Positions 1 through 7,818 of a stretch of DNA of 32,501 nt are shown here, piece after piece. Position 1 is the first letter of the stretch; every line of letters begins with the position of its first letter. The position numbers and the translations under genes are program-made. The notes under the pieces are model-generated. The model saw nothing but the letters and a program-made list of their open reading frames with translations, ran no database searches and was not told the origin of the DNA. This DNA comes from Planctomycetota bacterium (GTDB lineage Bacteria > Planctomycetota > Planctomycetia > Pirellulales > UBA1268): the NCBI GenBank assembly GCA_014238855.1, contig JABAAH010000029.1, positions 1-32,501 of the forward strand. The letters are read 5' to 3'.

Positions 1-176
1 ATAGCTGACGGAATAGGCTTCGTAAAACCTTGAGATGCTTTCAAGCAGCTTGTACCAACGACTTCAGCCAAGATCGCAAATGTGAGGTAGATCCATGATT
101 GCATACGACAGGCTACCTTTCACGTAACACGTACTTTTGATTTTTTTTAGCCGTTTCATATCTCTGATTTATAATC

Positions 177-1115
177 TTACAGCTTCTGATACACCCTGAC
201 GTAATCTATCTGCATCTCGTCCGGTAGCTTCGTCACATCAAGTCGTGGCCGTTCCCAGTGTGAACAGAGGAGGCTCAAAACAATATATTGTGGAATTTTA
301 GAAATTGCTTTGACATCTCTCATAATTTGAACACCGTCGCAGAAAAAAGTACACTCTTGTTTAGTCCAGAGTAGACCATAAACATGGAAGTCCTCACTCA
401 GGTCCTCCATTGGGCTATCCGGGTTGCCATCTTCAGGGCCACCCATTTTTGTGAAGTCTGGGATCGATGGGCTCCGCACAGAGCCAGGTACACCTTTATC
501 CGTTGTACCCCAATAATAAATATTCATCCCGGCCCAGCCATGGCGACGACCTGAGCCGAACCATTCAATAATATCCATTTCCGTCCCGCTTTTTTCTGGC
601 TGATCAACAAAGCTTCGAAAACTCGGTGTCTGCACCCAGAATGCTCCATGGTGCCCTTGATGTTTTTGAAATTTCAAGCGGCACTCAAAATAGCCATGTT
701 TCCACTCGTGTCGCCCGCGTGTCTGTATATAGCTGGCATGCACTTTCTCATTCCGCCAGAGTGTTTTCAGGTGCAACAAGCCGCTTTCGACAACAATTGT
801 TCCATCTGAGTTCAGAGATGCAGCATCACGCACTTTGATCGACGGCATTGTCCAGTTATCCGAATTCAGTACGTCTCCTGAAAACTCATCACGCCAGACA
901 ATCTGATAGTCATTTGTGAGACAGTGAGGCAGCTGTGGATCACTAACACGGCTGCTATCTGCATCCTTGGCATTACTTTCCAAACCTCCCAGCGGAAACA
1001 AAAAGATCACCAGACATTGCAATAAGAAACTTCGCAACACCTTCTCGATGAAGTTTTTTATAAGCTGACGCAGTTTCAGAATTTCCCAAGAGCTTTTGGG
1101 TGTAGATTCCTTCAT
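177..1115 (-). CDS. Secreted GH16-family glycoside hydrolase
   Basis: This is a predicted exported beta-glucanase-type enzyme of glycoside hydrolase family 16, whose members cut beta-1,3/1,4-glucans or algal galactans by a retaining mechanism. From the chosen start it is 312 residues. The GH16 signature TEMDIIEWFG lies at about residues 178-187, with the expected E179 nucleophile, D181 helper and E184 acid/base. The W-R-D-E-F-S-G segment near residue 75 and the C-terminal MQIDYVRVYQ strand are also typical of the family. The open frame extends upstream to 1592, but that part lies inside the preceding gene. I therefore start at the ATG at 1115, which is followed by a basic stretch and a hydrophobic segment (about residues 29-45) that fits a signal peptide. 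No clear ribosome binding site is visible. It begins 52 bases after the TIM-barrel gene on the same strand. The exact substrate (laminarin, agar, porphyran or carrageenan) cannot be read from the sequence. Confidence 0.88.
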   Translation of the reverse strand: MKESTPKSSWEILKLRQLIKNFIEKVLRSFLLQCLVIFLFPLGGLESNAKDADSSRVSDPQLPHCLTNDYQIVWRDEFSGDVLNSDNWTMPSIKVRDAASLNSDGTIVVESGLLHLKTLWRNEKVHASYIQTRGRHEWKHGYFECRLKFQKHQGHHGAFWVQTPSFRSFVDQPEKSGTEMDIIEWFGSGRRHGWAGMNIYYWGTTDKGVPGSVRSPSIPDFTKMGGPEDGNPDSPMEDLSEDFHVYGLLWTKQECTFFCDGVQIMRDVKAISKIPQYIVLSLLCSHWERPRLDVTKLPDEMQIDYVRVYQKL

Positions 1116-1167
1116 ACGATTATTCGAAATAGAAGATTGTTCGAAATGACAGCTCTTGGAGACATGC

Positions 1168-2334
1168 TCATGTCGTTCTGTCTCCAGTGACGAGAAGATT
1201 TCTCGTTGCAACGAGTTCCCTCGCCATTCCGCTGATGACGTCACCACTCTGAACTCCTGGCAAAACGGGCCATGTGTATGTCTCAACTTCAAGGTGCGGT
1301 TCGTACGGGAGTTGCTGTATTGCCTCAAGTCCCCGGATAAGCTCAGGCCTTGTTGTCCGTAGCGGACCAAGGCGATCTGCATCAACCGGAACATGAAAAT
1401 GCACTCTCCACACCTCAGCCTCTTGCCAGTCAGGCGGCGGATGAAGTGCCAATTCTTGAGACAAGTCCGGGTTACAAATAATCTGACCATCAGAATGTCT
1501 TCCAAATGTCTGATGCAGGTATCGTGGCTCTGCGAACGTGGCGAGCGCCTGACGCGACTCTTCATCCGATGGATCATCCAGTTCAATTGCACAACTTATC
1601 TGCACCTTATTAATGCGAACACCTGCCGTAGACATTTGACGAACTGCTGTGCCTGCATCTTCAAACTCAACAGCTTGATGGCAAACGTCGTAGCAGACAC
1701 CAATATGCTCACGGACGAGATCTCCGCAACTATTTTTATCAGCGACATCCCACATCATTTCAAAAAAACTTATTGTCTCTAGCGTCGTCTCAAGGATACA
1801 GAATGGTTCAGGCTCAATGGCTAAACGAATCATCTTCCCCGTGTCTTGATGTAATGTATTGAGATCACGAGCCAATTGCATAAAGTGTTCGATCACCGTT
1901 TTGATAAAATCATGAGAGCGGGTGGCTTGCTTATACGCCAACGGCAGTGTTGAAATACTGCCTTCATGTTCTCCCGATAATATTCCAGCAAGGAACTTGC
2001 TGCACGATCGGGTGTAATCAAGACGACGCACGTCTGACCAGTCTGGAAGATATACATTTTCCTTGACTCTCTCTGAATGAAAATCGCCAAAAGGAAATGC
2101 ATTGAGTGAATAGCACTGCAATCTTTGGTCATCGAGAGCGTTCGCAATGCTTTGAGTAGCCTCAGAATCGTGAGCTATTTCAGAAATGACTACTGAAGGC
2201 AACCAAAGCCCAATACCGATATCAAAACCGCATTGGTCACGAACAGAACTCGCTTCTTGAGCAATGATTCTCTCAAGATCATGACGCGACCGACACGGAT
2301 GAACGTTCGTGCAGTATGACAAGGGATAATGCAT
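1168..2334 (-). CDS. eboE: EboE-like TIM-barrel protein (xylose isomerase/AP endonuclease-like)
   Basis: A 388-residue protein whose N-terminus (SYCTNVHPCRS) matches the start I associate with the EboE 'metabolite traffic' family. Those are sugar-isomerase-like TIM barrels found in ebo clusters, which have been linked to export of secondary-metabolite precursors in cyanobacteria. Visible barrel elements are GIGLWLP at about 41-47, the acidic strand end LAIEPEPF at about 171-178, the GVCYDVCHQAVEFED strand and loop at about 212-226, and a late WRVHFHVPVD strand carrying His and Asp residues. These fit a metal-binding xylose-isomerase-like barrel. The other ebo genes (eboA-D, eboF) are not in this window, so the specific role is uncertain; a generic sugar phosphate isomerase/epimerase is the alternative. 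It lies between nadA and the GH16 gene on the same strand. The start is the ATG at 2334; no strong ribosome binding site is visible. Confidence 0.72.
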   Translation of the reverse strand: MHYPLSYCTNVHPCRSRHDLERIIAQEASSVRDQCGFDIGIGLWLPSVVISEIAHDSEATQSIANALDDQRLQCYSLNAFPFGDFHSERVKENVYLPDWSDVRRLDYTRSCSKFLAGILSGEHEGSISTLPLAYKQATRSHDFIKTVIEHFMQLARDLNTLHQDTGKMIRLAIEPEPFCILETTLETISFFEMMWDVADKNSCGDLVREHIGVCYDVCHQAVEFEDAGTAVRQMSTAGVRINKVQISCAIELDDPSDEESRQALATFAEPRYLHQTFGRHSDGQIICNPDLSQELALHPPPDWQEAEVWRVHFHVPVDADRLGPLRTTRPELIRGLEAIQQLPYEPHLEVETYTWPVLPGVQSGDVISGMARELVATRNLLVTGDRTT

Positions 2335-2554
2335 GGTGGTCGTTATTCTCGGAAAAGATAATAGATTTGCAGGAGCTTATCTGAAGAAAATCTGCCTGAA
2401 GTAAATGCGAAAGTTTCAGCGGCTCAAGGTCATGTCTCTTAAGAAAGATACCGCATGTGCATTTTTTCTATCGCACATCACAGGTCACCACGCCTTTCCT
2501 TCTGCTTTCTGCAACAGTTCCTGAGGCCAATAGGCTCCGGAATACAAACCATCA

Positions 2555-3712
2555 TTATTTTGAAGCCGTTACATCCAGCATTCGCTCAAGAGCCACAACA
2601 GACCAATGTGCTGTCTGTTCCTCGACACGAATGACATTCACAGGATCTCCCGACTCCAGGTGCTCAAGACTCCAACAAAGATGTGCCAGATCAATTCGGT
2701 ACATTGTTGCACACATGCAGACCGTTGGTGAAAGAAATCGAATAGCCTGCTCCGGATGTTCCTGCTCCAGGCGTCTCACAAGATGAAGTTCTGTGCCTAT
2801 TGCCCACGACGAACCGGAAGGTGCCGCTTCAACCTGATCAATGATGTAGCTCGTTGAACCAGCAAGGTCAGCTTTTTCAACAACCTCCATCGCGCACTCC
2901 GGATGAACGAGAATTTTTATATCTGGAATGCTTTTTCGCATCGTATCAACATGCTCCGGGCGAAACATGGCATGAACACTACAGTGTCCTTGCCAGAGAA
3001 TCACACGGCTGTTTTCGAGAGTTATTTCGTCATTACCACCAAGGCTTGGATCATGTGGATTCCAAACGCACATCTGCTCAAGCGGTACTCCCATTGCCTT
3101 GGCAGTGTTGCGACCAAGATGTTGATCTGGAAAAAAAAGAACTCGCTTCGTCCTGGCGAAGGCCCATTCAAGCACAGCGCGGGCATTGCTTGATGTGCAC
3201 ACGATGCCACCATGTTGGCCACAGAACGCTTTGAGGCTGGCGGCAGAATTTATATACGTGACAGGTGTAATGTCATTCGTATCTATGATTTCACCAAGGT
3301 CAGCCCATGCGTCTTCTACCTGTTCGATTGCTGCCATATCGGCCATCGAACAACCTGCCGCGGTATCAGGGAGCACAACATCAACGCGAGTACCGCCTCG
3401 TTCTACAATTTGCTCTGGACGATTGACGAGAATGTCCGCTGTTTCTGCCATAAAGTGAACACCACAAAAAACGATGGCCTCACAGTCGCTTCTTTCTGCT
3501 GCCGATTTTGAAAGTTGATAGCTATCACCTCGTAAATCTGTATGGGCAATCACCTCATCCTGCTGATAATGATGCCCCAAAATTAGCACACGCGAACCGA
3601 GACGCTGTCTGACTTCATCAATCCGACGCGCAAGAACTGCATCATCAAGTTTACGATATGCGTCTAACGGACCTGCCGTAAGAGGCTCATTCGTTGGTGT
3701 TTTTACTCTCAT
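2555..3712 (-). CDS. nadA: Quinolinate synthase NadA
   Basis: NadA condenses iminoaspartate with dihydroxyacetone phosphate to quinolinate in de novo NAD synthesis, using a [4Fe-4S] cluster in the cytoplasm. The 385-residue product shows the family hallmarks: LILGHHYQQDEV at about 43-54, PDTAAGCSMAD at about 115-125, a GHCSVH segment at 242-247, HPEC at 270-273 and a C-x-C-ATMYRI ending at about 332-340. Candidate cluster ligands, by comparison with the family, are C83, C244 and C334. The open frame extends to 3910, but the first 66 codons look non-coding and overlap the divergent promoter region. I therefore use the ATG at 3712, which gives the usual length. No nadB or nadC is present in the window, so this member of the pathway is separated from its partners here. 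It lies 220 bases upstream of the EboE-like gene. Confidence 0.96.
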   Translation of the reverse strand: MRVKTPTNEPLTAGPLDAYRKLDDAVLARRIDEVRQRLGSRVLILGHHYQQDEVIAHTDLRGDSYQLSKSAAERSDCEAIVFCGVHFMAETADILVNRPEQIVERGGTRVDVVLPDTAAGCSMADMAAIEQVEDAWADLGEIIDTNDITPVTYINSAASLKAFCGQHGGIVCTSSNARAVLEWAFARTKRVLFFPDQHLGRNTAKAMGVPLEQMCVWNPHDPSLGGNDEITLENSRVILWQGHCSVHAMFRPEHVDTMRKSIPDIKILVHPECAMEVVEKADLAGSTSYIIDQVEAAPSGSSWAIGTELHLVRRLEQEHPEQAIRFLSPTVCMCATMYRIDLAHLCWSLEHLESGDPVNVIRVEEQTAHWSVVALERMLDVTASK

Positions 3713-3876
3713 GATCACTACAGTATAGGCTCTCGCGGCGGTCCCTGTGCGGCGACCGTCTGGCATCTTATACTCTGAAGCTATAATTAGAGTTGACGAG
3801 AGGACCAGACACTCGTGTGTTGGCCACCGTTTCCGTAACACCCTTTCACCGTTGCACAGAAGGCTGGCGAGCGTCC

Positions 3877-4254
3877 ATGGCGAAAAAGATCGCAAAGAAA
3901 AAGGCAGCAAAAAAAACCACCAAGGCTGCTAAAAAAACTACAGATACAGCAACAAAGGCTGTGAAAAAAACCACAAAAAAGAAGGCGGCTAAAAAAGTTG
4001 CCAAAAAAGTTGCCAAAAAAGCTGCCAAAAAAGCTGCCAAGAAGGTCGCAAAAAAGCGGGCAACCCGAAAAAAGGTTGTAAAAGATGTCCGCCTAAAAGC
4101 GTATTGGGGTGTCTTCAACGCCGGAATGAAGCGTCTCGCAGTATTCGAATATGCAGACAAACGTGCTGCCGAAAAGAAGGCGAAAGAACTTTCGAATGGA
4201 CCGAAGGGCAATCACTTTATCCAACTCGTCAAAGAACCAATCATAGAGGCGTAA
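3877..4254 (+). CDS. Small Lys/Ala-repeat histone-H1-like protein
   Basis: A 125-residue, extremely basic protein. Residues 1-75 are almost entirely Lys and Ala with some Thr and Val, in AKKxAKK-type repeats like the C-terminal tail of eukaryotic H1 or bacterial Hc1/AlgP-type proteins. This would suit charge-driven binding to DNA or RNA. Residues about 78-125 form a compact non-repetitive domain (YWGVFNAGMKRLAVFEYADK region) with strand-strand-helix character that I cannot name. The open frame reaches back to 3793, but the ATG at 3877 starts directly at the MAKK repeat and follows a modest AAGG sequence, so I start there. A TATAAT hexamer at 3782-3787 could be the -10 box, but no good -35 element is visible. 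The gene is divergent from nadA and converges on the exonuclease gene. The nucleoid role is inferred from composition only. Confidence 0.85.
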   Translation: MAKKIAKKKAAKKTTKAAKKTTDTATKAVKKTTKKKAAKKVAKKVAKKAAKKAAKKVAKKRATRKKVVKDVRLKAYWGVFNAGMKRLAVFEYADKRAAEKKAKELSNGPKGNHFIQLVKEPIIEA

Positions 4255-4265
4255 TCATTCCTTGT

Positions 4266-4292
4266 GGGGCTGCACAATCATGTGCCAGCCCC
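4266..4292. terminator. Hairpin between convergent genes
   Basis: GGGGCTGCACA (4266-4276) pairs with TGTGCCAGCCCC (4281-4292) around a four-base loop. This gives 11 base pairs with a single bulged C. It begins 11 bases after the stop of the lysine-rich gene and lies between two convergent genes. There is no T-run on either side, so it may be an imperfect terminator, an mRNA-stabilising hairpin or simply part of the adjacent repeat. Confidence 0.4.
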
Positions 4293-4337
4293 TCGGGTAT
4301 GTGCCAGCCCCTCGGGTATGTGCCAGCCCCTCGGGCC
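4281..4337. repeat. 19-bp tandem repeat, three copies
   Basis: Three consecutive 19-base units (TGTGCCAGCCCCTCGGGTA) occupy 4281-4299, 4300-4318 and 4319-4337. The first two are identical and the third differs only in its last two bases. A related AGCCC-CAC-GGGCT palindrome follows at 4352-4364, at the end of the exonuclease gene. The array fills most of the gap between the convergent lysine-rich and exonuclease genes. Unit one also forms one arm of the hairpin at 4266-4292. Confidence 0.9.
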
Positions 4338-4349
4338 AGGCATGTGTGC

Positions 4350-5165
4350 TTAGCCCCACGGGCTTTGCCAATCACCCCATGCATCAAGGTAGCGTGCTAA
4401 TCCCGGTGACTCTGTTGCTTTATTACGAACCCAAGTATGCGCTGATTCAATGAGCGACTGTTCATCCGCCAGAGAAATCGCTCCAGCAACCACACGGCTT
4501 CTCAAGTACACGAAATATGTATCGAGTACATCACTTCGGCAATAGTCGTGAATTTCTCGTGCCCGGCCTCCATCCCAAAGGTCTTGTACCATATGCCCAG
4601 CAACGTCAAGCTTTCCTGGCTTGCCGATAAGATTGGCAGCAAGCGAAAGTCCTCCAACAAATCGACTCGCACCATTATTCGTTAAAAACTCGTGCAAATC
4701 GAGATGGGCTGCACTGTTAAAACGATTCCTTGGCTGTTCGTAGCTACGAGCATTTTCGGCAATCCATTCAGGAATTCCGAGACCGTAACGAAACGCACAC
4801 ACTTCAAGGAGCGGCATATCAAAGCCACGACCATTAAATGAAACAAGCTGCGGCTGATCATTTTTTCTCCAACCTTCCCAAAACAGTCGAACAATTTCAT
4901 GCGGACGTGACAGTTCTTCATCGAGAGCGACGAGATCGATTAAGGAATAGTCTTCTGCAACTGTGGCCACAACCAGCGACACTGGCAGCTGAAATGTGTA
5001 GGGAATAAAGTCTTTACCATTGTGTTCAAGAAGTTCAGCTCGGTACCGTTCGACTGCTTCAGGTGATGAGAGTTTTTCTCCTGGGTAACGAATTTTTGCA
5101 ATAAGATCCCCATCTGCTGCTGACTCAATATCAAAAATGAGTCGTGCTGTTCTTCGTTTTGCCAT
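4350..5165 (-). CDS. Predicted PolB-like 3'-5' exonuclease
   Basis: A 271-residue DEDD-type exonuclease resembling the proofreading domain of family B DNA polymerases (the stand-alone 'DNA_pol_B_exo2' group). Exo I is FDIES (D12, E14), Exo II is FNGRGFDMPLL (N111, D116) and Exo III is YCRSD (Y208, D212). Together these supply the acidic two-metal site. The protein probably trims or degrades DNA in the cytoplasm, perhaps in repair; no polymerase domain is attached. The open frame continues to a GTG at 5252, but the ATG at 5165 is preceded by AAGGAG at a suitable distance and begins with the compact MAKRR sequence, so I choose it. The gene converges on the lysine-rich gene and is followed upstream by an intergenic region with two sets of short repeats. 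Confidence 0.9.
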   Translation of the reverse strand: MAKRRTARLIFDIESAADGDLIAKIRYPGEKLSSPEAVERYRAELLEHNGKDFIPYTFQLPVSLVVATVAEDYSLIDLVALDEELSRPHEIVRLFWEGWRKNDQPQLVSFNGRGFDMPLLEVCAFRYGLGIPEWIAENARSYEQPRNRFNSAAHLDLHEFLTNNGASRFVGGLSLAANLIGKPGKLDVAGHMVQDLWDGGRAREIHDYCRSDVLDTYFVYLRSRVVAGAISLADEQSLIESAHTWVRNKATESPGLARYLDAWGDWQSPWG

Positions 5166-5236
5166 TCGAAAACTCTCCTTATAGTCCGAGTCGGTAGCAA
5201 GGCAATGATCGTCATAAAAATTTCGAGGTGCTAGCT

Positions 5237-5272
5237 CCCGGTTCTCTTCCACCGCCCGGTTTTCTTCAACCG
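5237..5272. repeat. 18-bp imperfect tandem duplication
   Basis: CCCGGTTCTCTTCCACCG (5237-5254) is followed immediately by CCCGGTTTTCTTCAACCG (5255-5272), with two mismatches. On the minus strand it would read as a repeated V-E-E-N-R peptide in the frame of the exonuclease gene, but it lies upstream of the best start codon and ribosome binding site. I therefore treat it as leader DNA. Confidence 0.85.
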
Positions 5273-5294
5273 TATACCCACGTCAAAGAGATTC

Positions 5295-5338
5295 AAGACA
5301 CTCTAATGTTAAGACGCTCTAATTTTAAGACGCTCTAT
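5295..5338. repeat. 16-bp tandem repeat, nearly three copies
   Basis: AAGACACTCTAATGTT (5295-5310), AAGACGCTCTAATTTT (5311-5326) and a partial AAGACGCTCTAT (5327-5338) are arrayed head to tail. They lie in the gap between the exonuclease start and the stop of the first oxidoreductase gene. No known operator family is recognised; the period of 16 does not match one and a half helical turns exactly, and no palindrome is evident. Confidence 0.85.
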
Positions 5339-5403
5339 CAGCTCCGCAATGGTACTCTCACCGTCGACTTGTTGTGATTGAACTTTGAGTATCATAAGCG
5401 TCA

Positions 5404-6609
5404 TTACTGGATTTGATCGAGTGGAACTGGTGATCGCTGTTTGTCAGATTCGATCACGGCCGAGAGAACCCTCTGAATCTCATACGCATCGGCAAAGTCA
5501 GCAAGGGGCACCACCGGCTCACCACCGCCGATGACAGTCAACATGTCGGCGGCCTGATTAATAAAACTGTGTTCGTATCCAAGGACATGTCCGGCAGGCC
5601 ACCACGATGCCGCGTAGGGATGGTTGGCGCTGCCATCCGTGACATTAATAGTGTTCCAACCCTGCAACTCTGCGGGGAGTGTTGCGTCGTACCAATCGAG
5701 CTCATTCATGCGCTCAAAATTGAATCGAATCGCCCCGTTTTCACCGTGTATTTCCAGACGATTTGTATTCTTAAACCCAGTGGAGAGACGCGATGCCTCG
5801 AACGTGGCCAAAGCTCCACTGGCCATTTTGGCGATAAAAAGCACAATATCATCGACTGTGCTTGCACCTTTTTTCTGACTTGTCGCCGCGCCGTGTCCCG
5901 AAATTTCACCACCGCCGCTCTCTAGAATGACTCGCTCTTTGATCACCGTTTCCATCGTGGATCCGATCACCTCACTAATCTCATCACCTGTGATGAATCT
6001 CACGGTATCGATGGTATGGGCGCAAAGGTCACCTAAGGCTCCGGATCCGGCCACATCACCTTCGAATCGCCACATCAGCGGTGTATCTGGTCCTGCCCAA
6101 TCTTGGAGATAACAGCCTCGGATCTGATAAATTCGACCGAGTTTTCCCGCCACACACAATTGATGAGCGAAGGCTATTGCAGGACACCTCCTGTAGTTGT
6201 ACCAGACGAATGTTTTTCCAGTCGCCGTCTCTGCAGCTTCCACCATCTGACGAGCATCGCTTAACGTCCCCGCCAGTGGTTTTTCGCAGGCGACATGTTT
6301 TCCAGCCTCGAGCGCCGCAATCGTGTGCTCGGCATGCACATTGTTGGGGGTCACCACATCAACCAGATCAATCGCTTCGGAGTGAACAGCCGATTTCCAA
6401 TCCGTTGCACAGTGCTGCCAACCCCAACGGTCGGCAAACATTTTTACCTCTTCTTGATTGCGGGCCGCGACCGTATGCATGACAGGCTTGCAGGGCAGAT
6501 CAAAAAACTTATTGACCTTAAGATAAGCATTCGAATGTGCTCGGCCCATGAATTTAGTTCCAATCAGGGCGATATTACAACTGTTGATATTCGCAGTCTC
6601 AGCAGACAT
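5404..6609 (-). CDS. Gfo/Idh/MocA-family NAD(P)-dependent oxidoreductase (copy 1)
   Basis: A 401-residue dehydrogenase of the Gfo/Idh/MocA superfamily, which oxidises or reduces sugars, inositols and their derivatives with bound NAD(P). The N-terminal Rossmann fold has IALIGTKFMGRAH at about 13-25, a slightly unusual dinucleotide loop with Thr-Lys in place of the common Gly-x-Gly. The catalytic-site EKP triad is at 109-111 (HVACEKPLAG). The C-terminal alpha/beta domain contains a YLQDW motif and a GDLCAHTIDTVRFITG helix whose His is in the usual catalytic position. An AGGAG ribosome binding site precedes the ATG at 6609. It lies 51 bases downstream of a paralogue on the same strand, so the two are probably co-transcribed. 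The substrate is not deducible. Confidence 0.93.
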   Translation of the reverse strand: MSAETANINSCNIALIGTKFMGRAHSNAYLKVNKFFDLPCKPVMHTVAARNQEEVKMFADRWGWQHCATDWKSAVHSEAIDLVDVVTPNNVHAEHTIAALEAGKHVACEKPLAGTLSDARQMVEAAETATGKTFVWYNYRRCPAIAFAHQLCVAGKLGRIYQIRGCYLQDWAGPDTPLMWRFEGDVAGSGALGDLCAHTIDTVRFITGDEISEVIGSTMETVIKERVILESGGGEISGHGAATSQKKGASTVDDIVLFIAKMASGALATFEASRLSTGFKNTNRLEIHGENGAIRFNFERMNELDWYDATLPAELQGWNTINVTDGSANHPYAASWWPAGHVLGYEHSFINQAADMLTVIGGGEPVVPLADFADAYEIQRVLSAVIESDKQRSPVPLDQIQ

Positions 6610-6660
6610 ATTTAAACTCCTGGATTGGAAAAGTATTTGGATCGCCCCGCAGTCCGTGAA

Positions 6661-7818
6661 TCAATATTGCACGTCCGTCCACTTCTGCTCTCGATTGCTC
6701 TGGATAATCGCATCGCAGATTGCCATCTCCTTATGGCCATCTACAAACGTGCTCCAATCGGGATTGTCGGGCATTTGACCCTTCTCCACTGCGCGATACA
6801 CGTTGCGAAATAAATTCTTGGGGCCGTCCGGATAGGCTTCGGGATGTCCACCCGGGTAATGGGCATACTCTTTGGCCCCTTCGTGCAGTAAGGATGGATC
6901 TTTGACCAAGATTTCATTCGCTTTTTCTCGATAACCGATCCACATCTCGTTTGGTTTCTCTTGATCCCACGCCAATGCACAGCGGGATCCATCGAGTTCG
7001 AAAGAAAGCCGATTCTTTCGACCGGCTGAGACCTGGCTCACGGTGAAAACACCACGAGCCCCGCCCGAGAGTTCAATCAAGACAGAGGCATAATCCTCGG
7101 TGTGGATATCTTGCGGTTCGTAGTCACTGGGCGAGAGTTCCTTGCCGGCATATGTCTCGATTTGTTTCTTGGGTTTCATCCGCGTCTTATGTACGGTACT
7201 CAGGTCGGCCATGACGCGGACGATGCTCTCGCCAGTGATAAACTGCAATAGATCACACCAATGACTGCCAACGTCCGCGACCGCTCGACTGTCACCTGAC
7301 ATTTCCGGCTGCAACCGCCAATTCCAGTCTGTCTGAAGGTACAGCCAGTCTTGCAAATAGGAGCCACGGAGAGTGAACACCTCGCCCAGCTCTCCTTTTT
7401 GGACCATTTGTTTGGCGTGCTGGACCAACGGATAGTAGCGGTAGTTAAAATCAACGGCATGGATCAGGCCCGACTCCGATGCGAGTTGCACAAGTTCCCG
7501 ACTCTCTGCACTGTTCATCGCAAGAGGTTTTTCACTGATCACATGCTTGCCCGCAGCGATAATATCTTTGTTTACCTGATAATGCAGATGATTCGGTGTG
7601 CAATTGTGAACAACACGGATTTGAGGATCGGCAAGAAGTTCGCGGTAATCACCATACGACTTGTCGATGCACAAAAGGTCAGCCTTACTGCGAGCCAACT
7701 CGGCATTGGCTTCAGCCAGGGCAACAAATTCGATGTTTCCCAATCGCCTTCCAGCCTCGACATGTACTGGACCGATAAATCCAGTGCCGATAACTCCAGC
7801 TGCAATTTTCTCTGCCAT
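6661..7818 (-). CDS. Gfo/Idh/MocA-family NAD(P)-dependent oxidoreductase (copy 2)
   Basis: A 385-residue paralogue of the downstream gene. The dinucleotide-binding loop GVIGTGFIGPVH is at about 8-19, the EKP motif (VISEKPLAM) is at 96-98, and the C-terminal domain has YLQDW followed by VADVGSHWCDLLQFITG, aligned with the same segments of copy 1. The frame opens at 7854, but the ATG at 7818 is preceded by AAAGGAG and begins MAEKIAAG, the usual position for this fold, so I start there. The two genes may act on consecutive intermediates or different epimers of one sugar, as is common for paired Gfo/Idh/MocA genes in planctomycetes, but nothing in the window identifies the sugar. The gene is divergent from the rhomboid gene. 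Confidence 0.94.
   Translation of the reverse strand: MAEKIAAGVIGTGFIGPVHVEAGRRLGNIEFVALAEANAELARSKADLLCIDKSYGDYRELLADPQIRVVHNCTPNHLHYQVNKDIIAAGKHVISEKPLAMNSAESRELVQLASESGLIHAVDFNYRYYPLVQHAKQMVQKGELGEVFTLRGSYLQDWLYLQTDWNWRLQPEMSGDSRAVADVGSHWCDLLQFITGESIVRVMADLSTVHKTRMKPKKQIETYAGKELSPSDYEPQDIHTEDYASVLIELSGGARGVFTVSQVSAGRKNRLSFELDGSRCALAWDQEKPNEMWIGYREKANEILVKDPSLLHEGAKEYAHYPGGHPEAYPDGPKNLFRNVYRAVEKGQMPDNPDWSTFVDGHKEMAICDAIIQSNREQKWTDVQY

Noticed and set aside
1116-1592. Longer GH16 protein starting at 1592
   Set aside because: The extra 159 residues are read out of frame through the end of the EboE-like gene, are Arg/His-rich, and precede the real signal peptide.
1393-1782. A 129-residue plus-strand frame opposite the EboE-like gene
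   Set aside because: It lies fully antisense to a coherent TIM-barrel protein and lacks a ribosome binding site.
3846-4211. Minus-strand frame encoding a Phe/Ala-rich protein that looks like a membrane protein
   Set aside because: It is the complement of the AAG/AAA lysine repeats. The Phe-rich composition is an artefact of that repeat.
4281-4337. Possible CRISPR array
   Set aside because: The 19-base units are directly adjacent with no spacers, there are only three, and there are no cas genes.
5166-5252. Longer exonuclease starting at the GTG at 5252
   Set aside because: A strong AAGGAG site precedes the ATG at 5165, and the extra residues include the translated repeat rather than conserved sequence.
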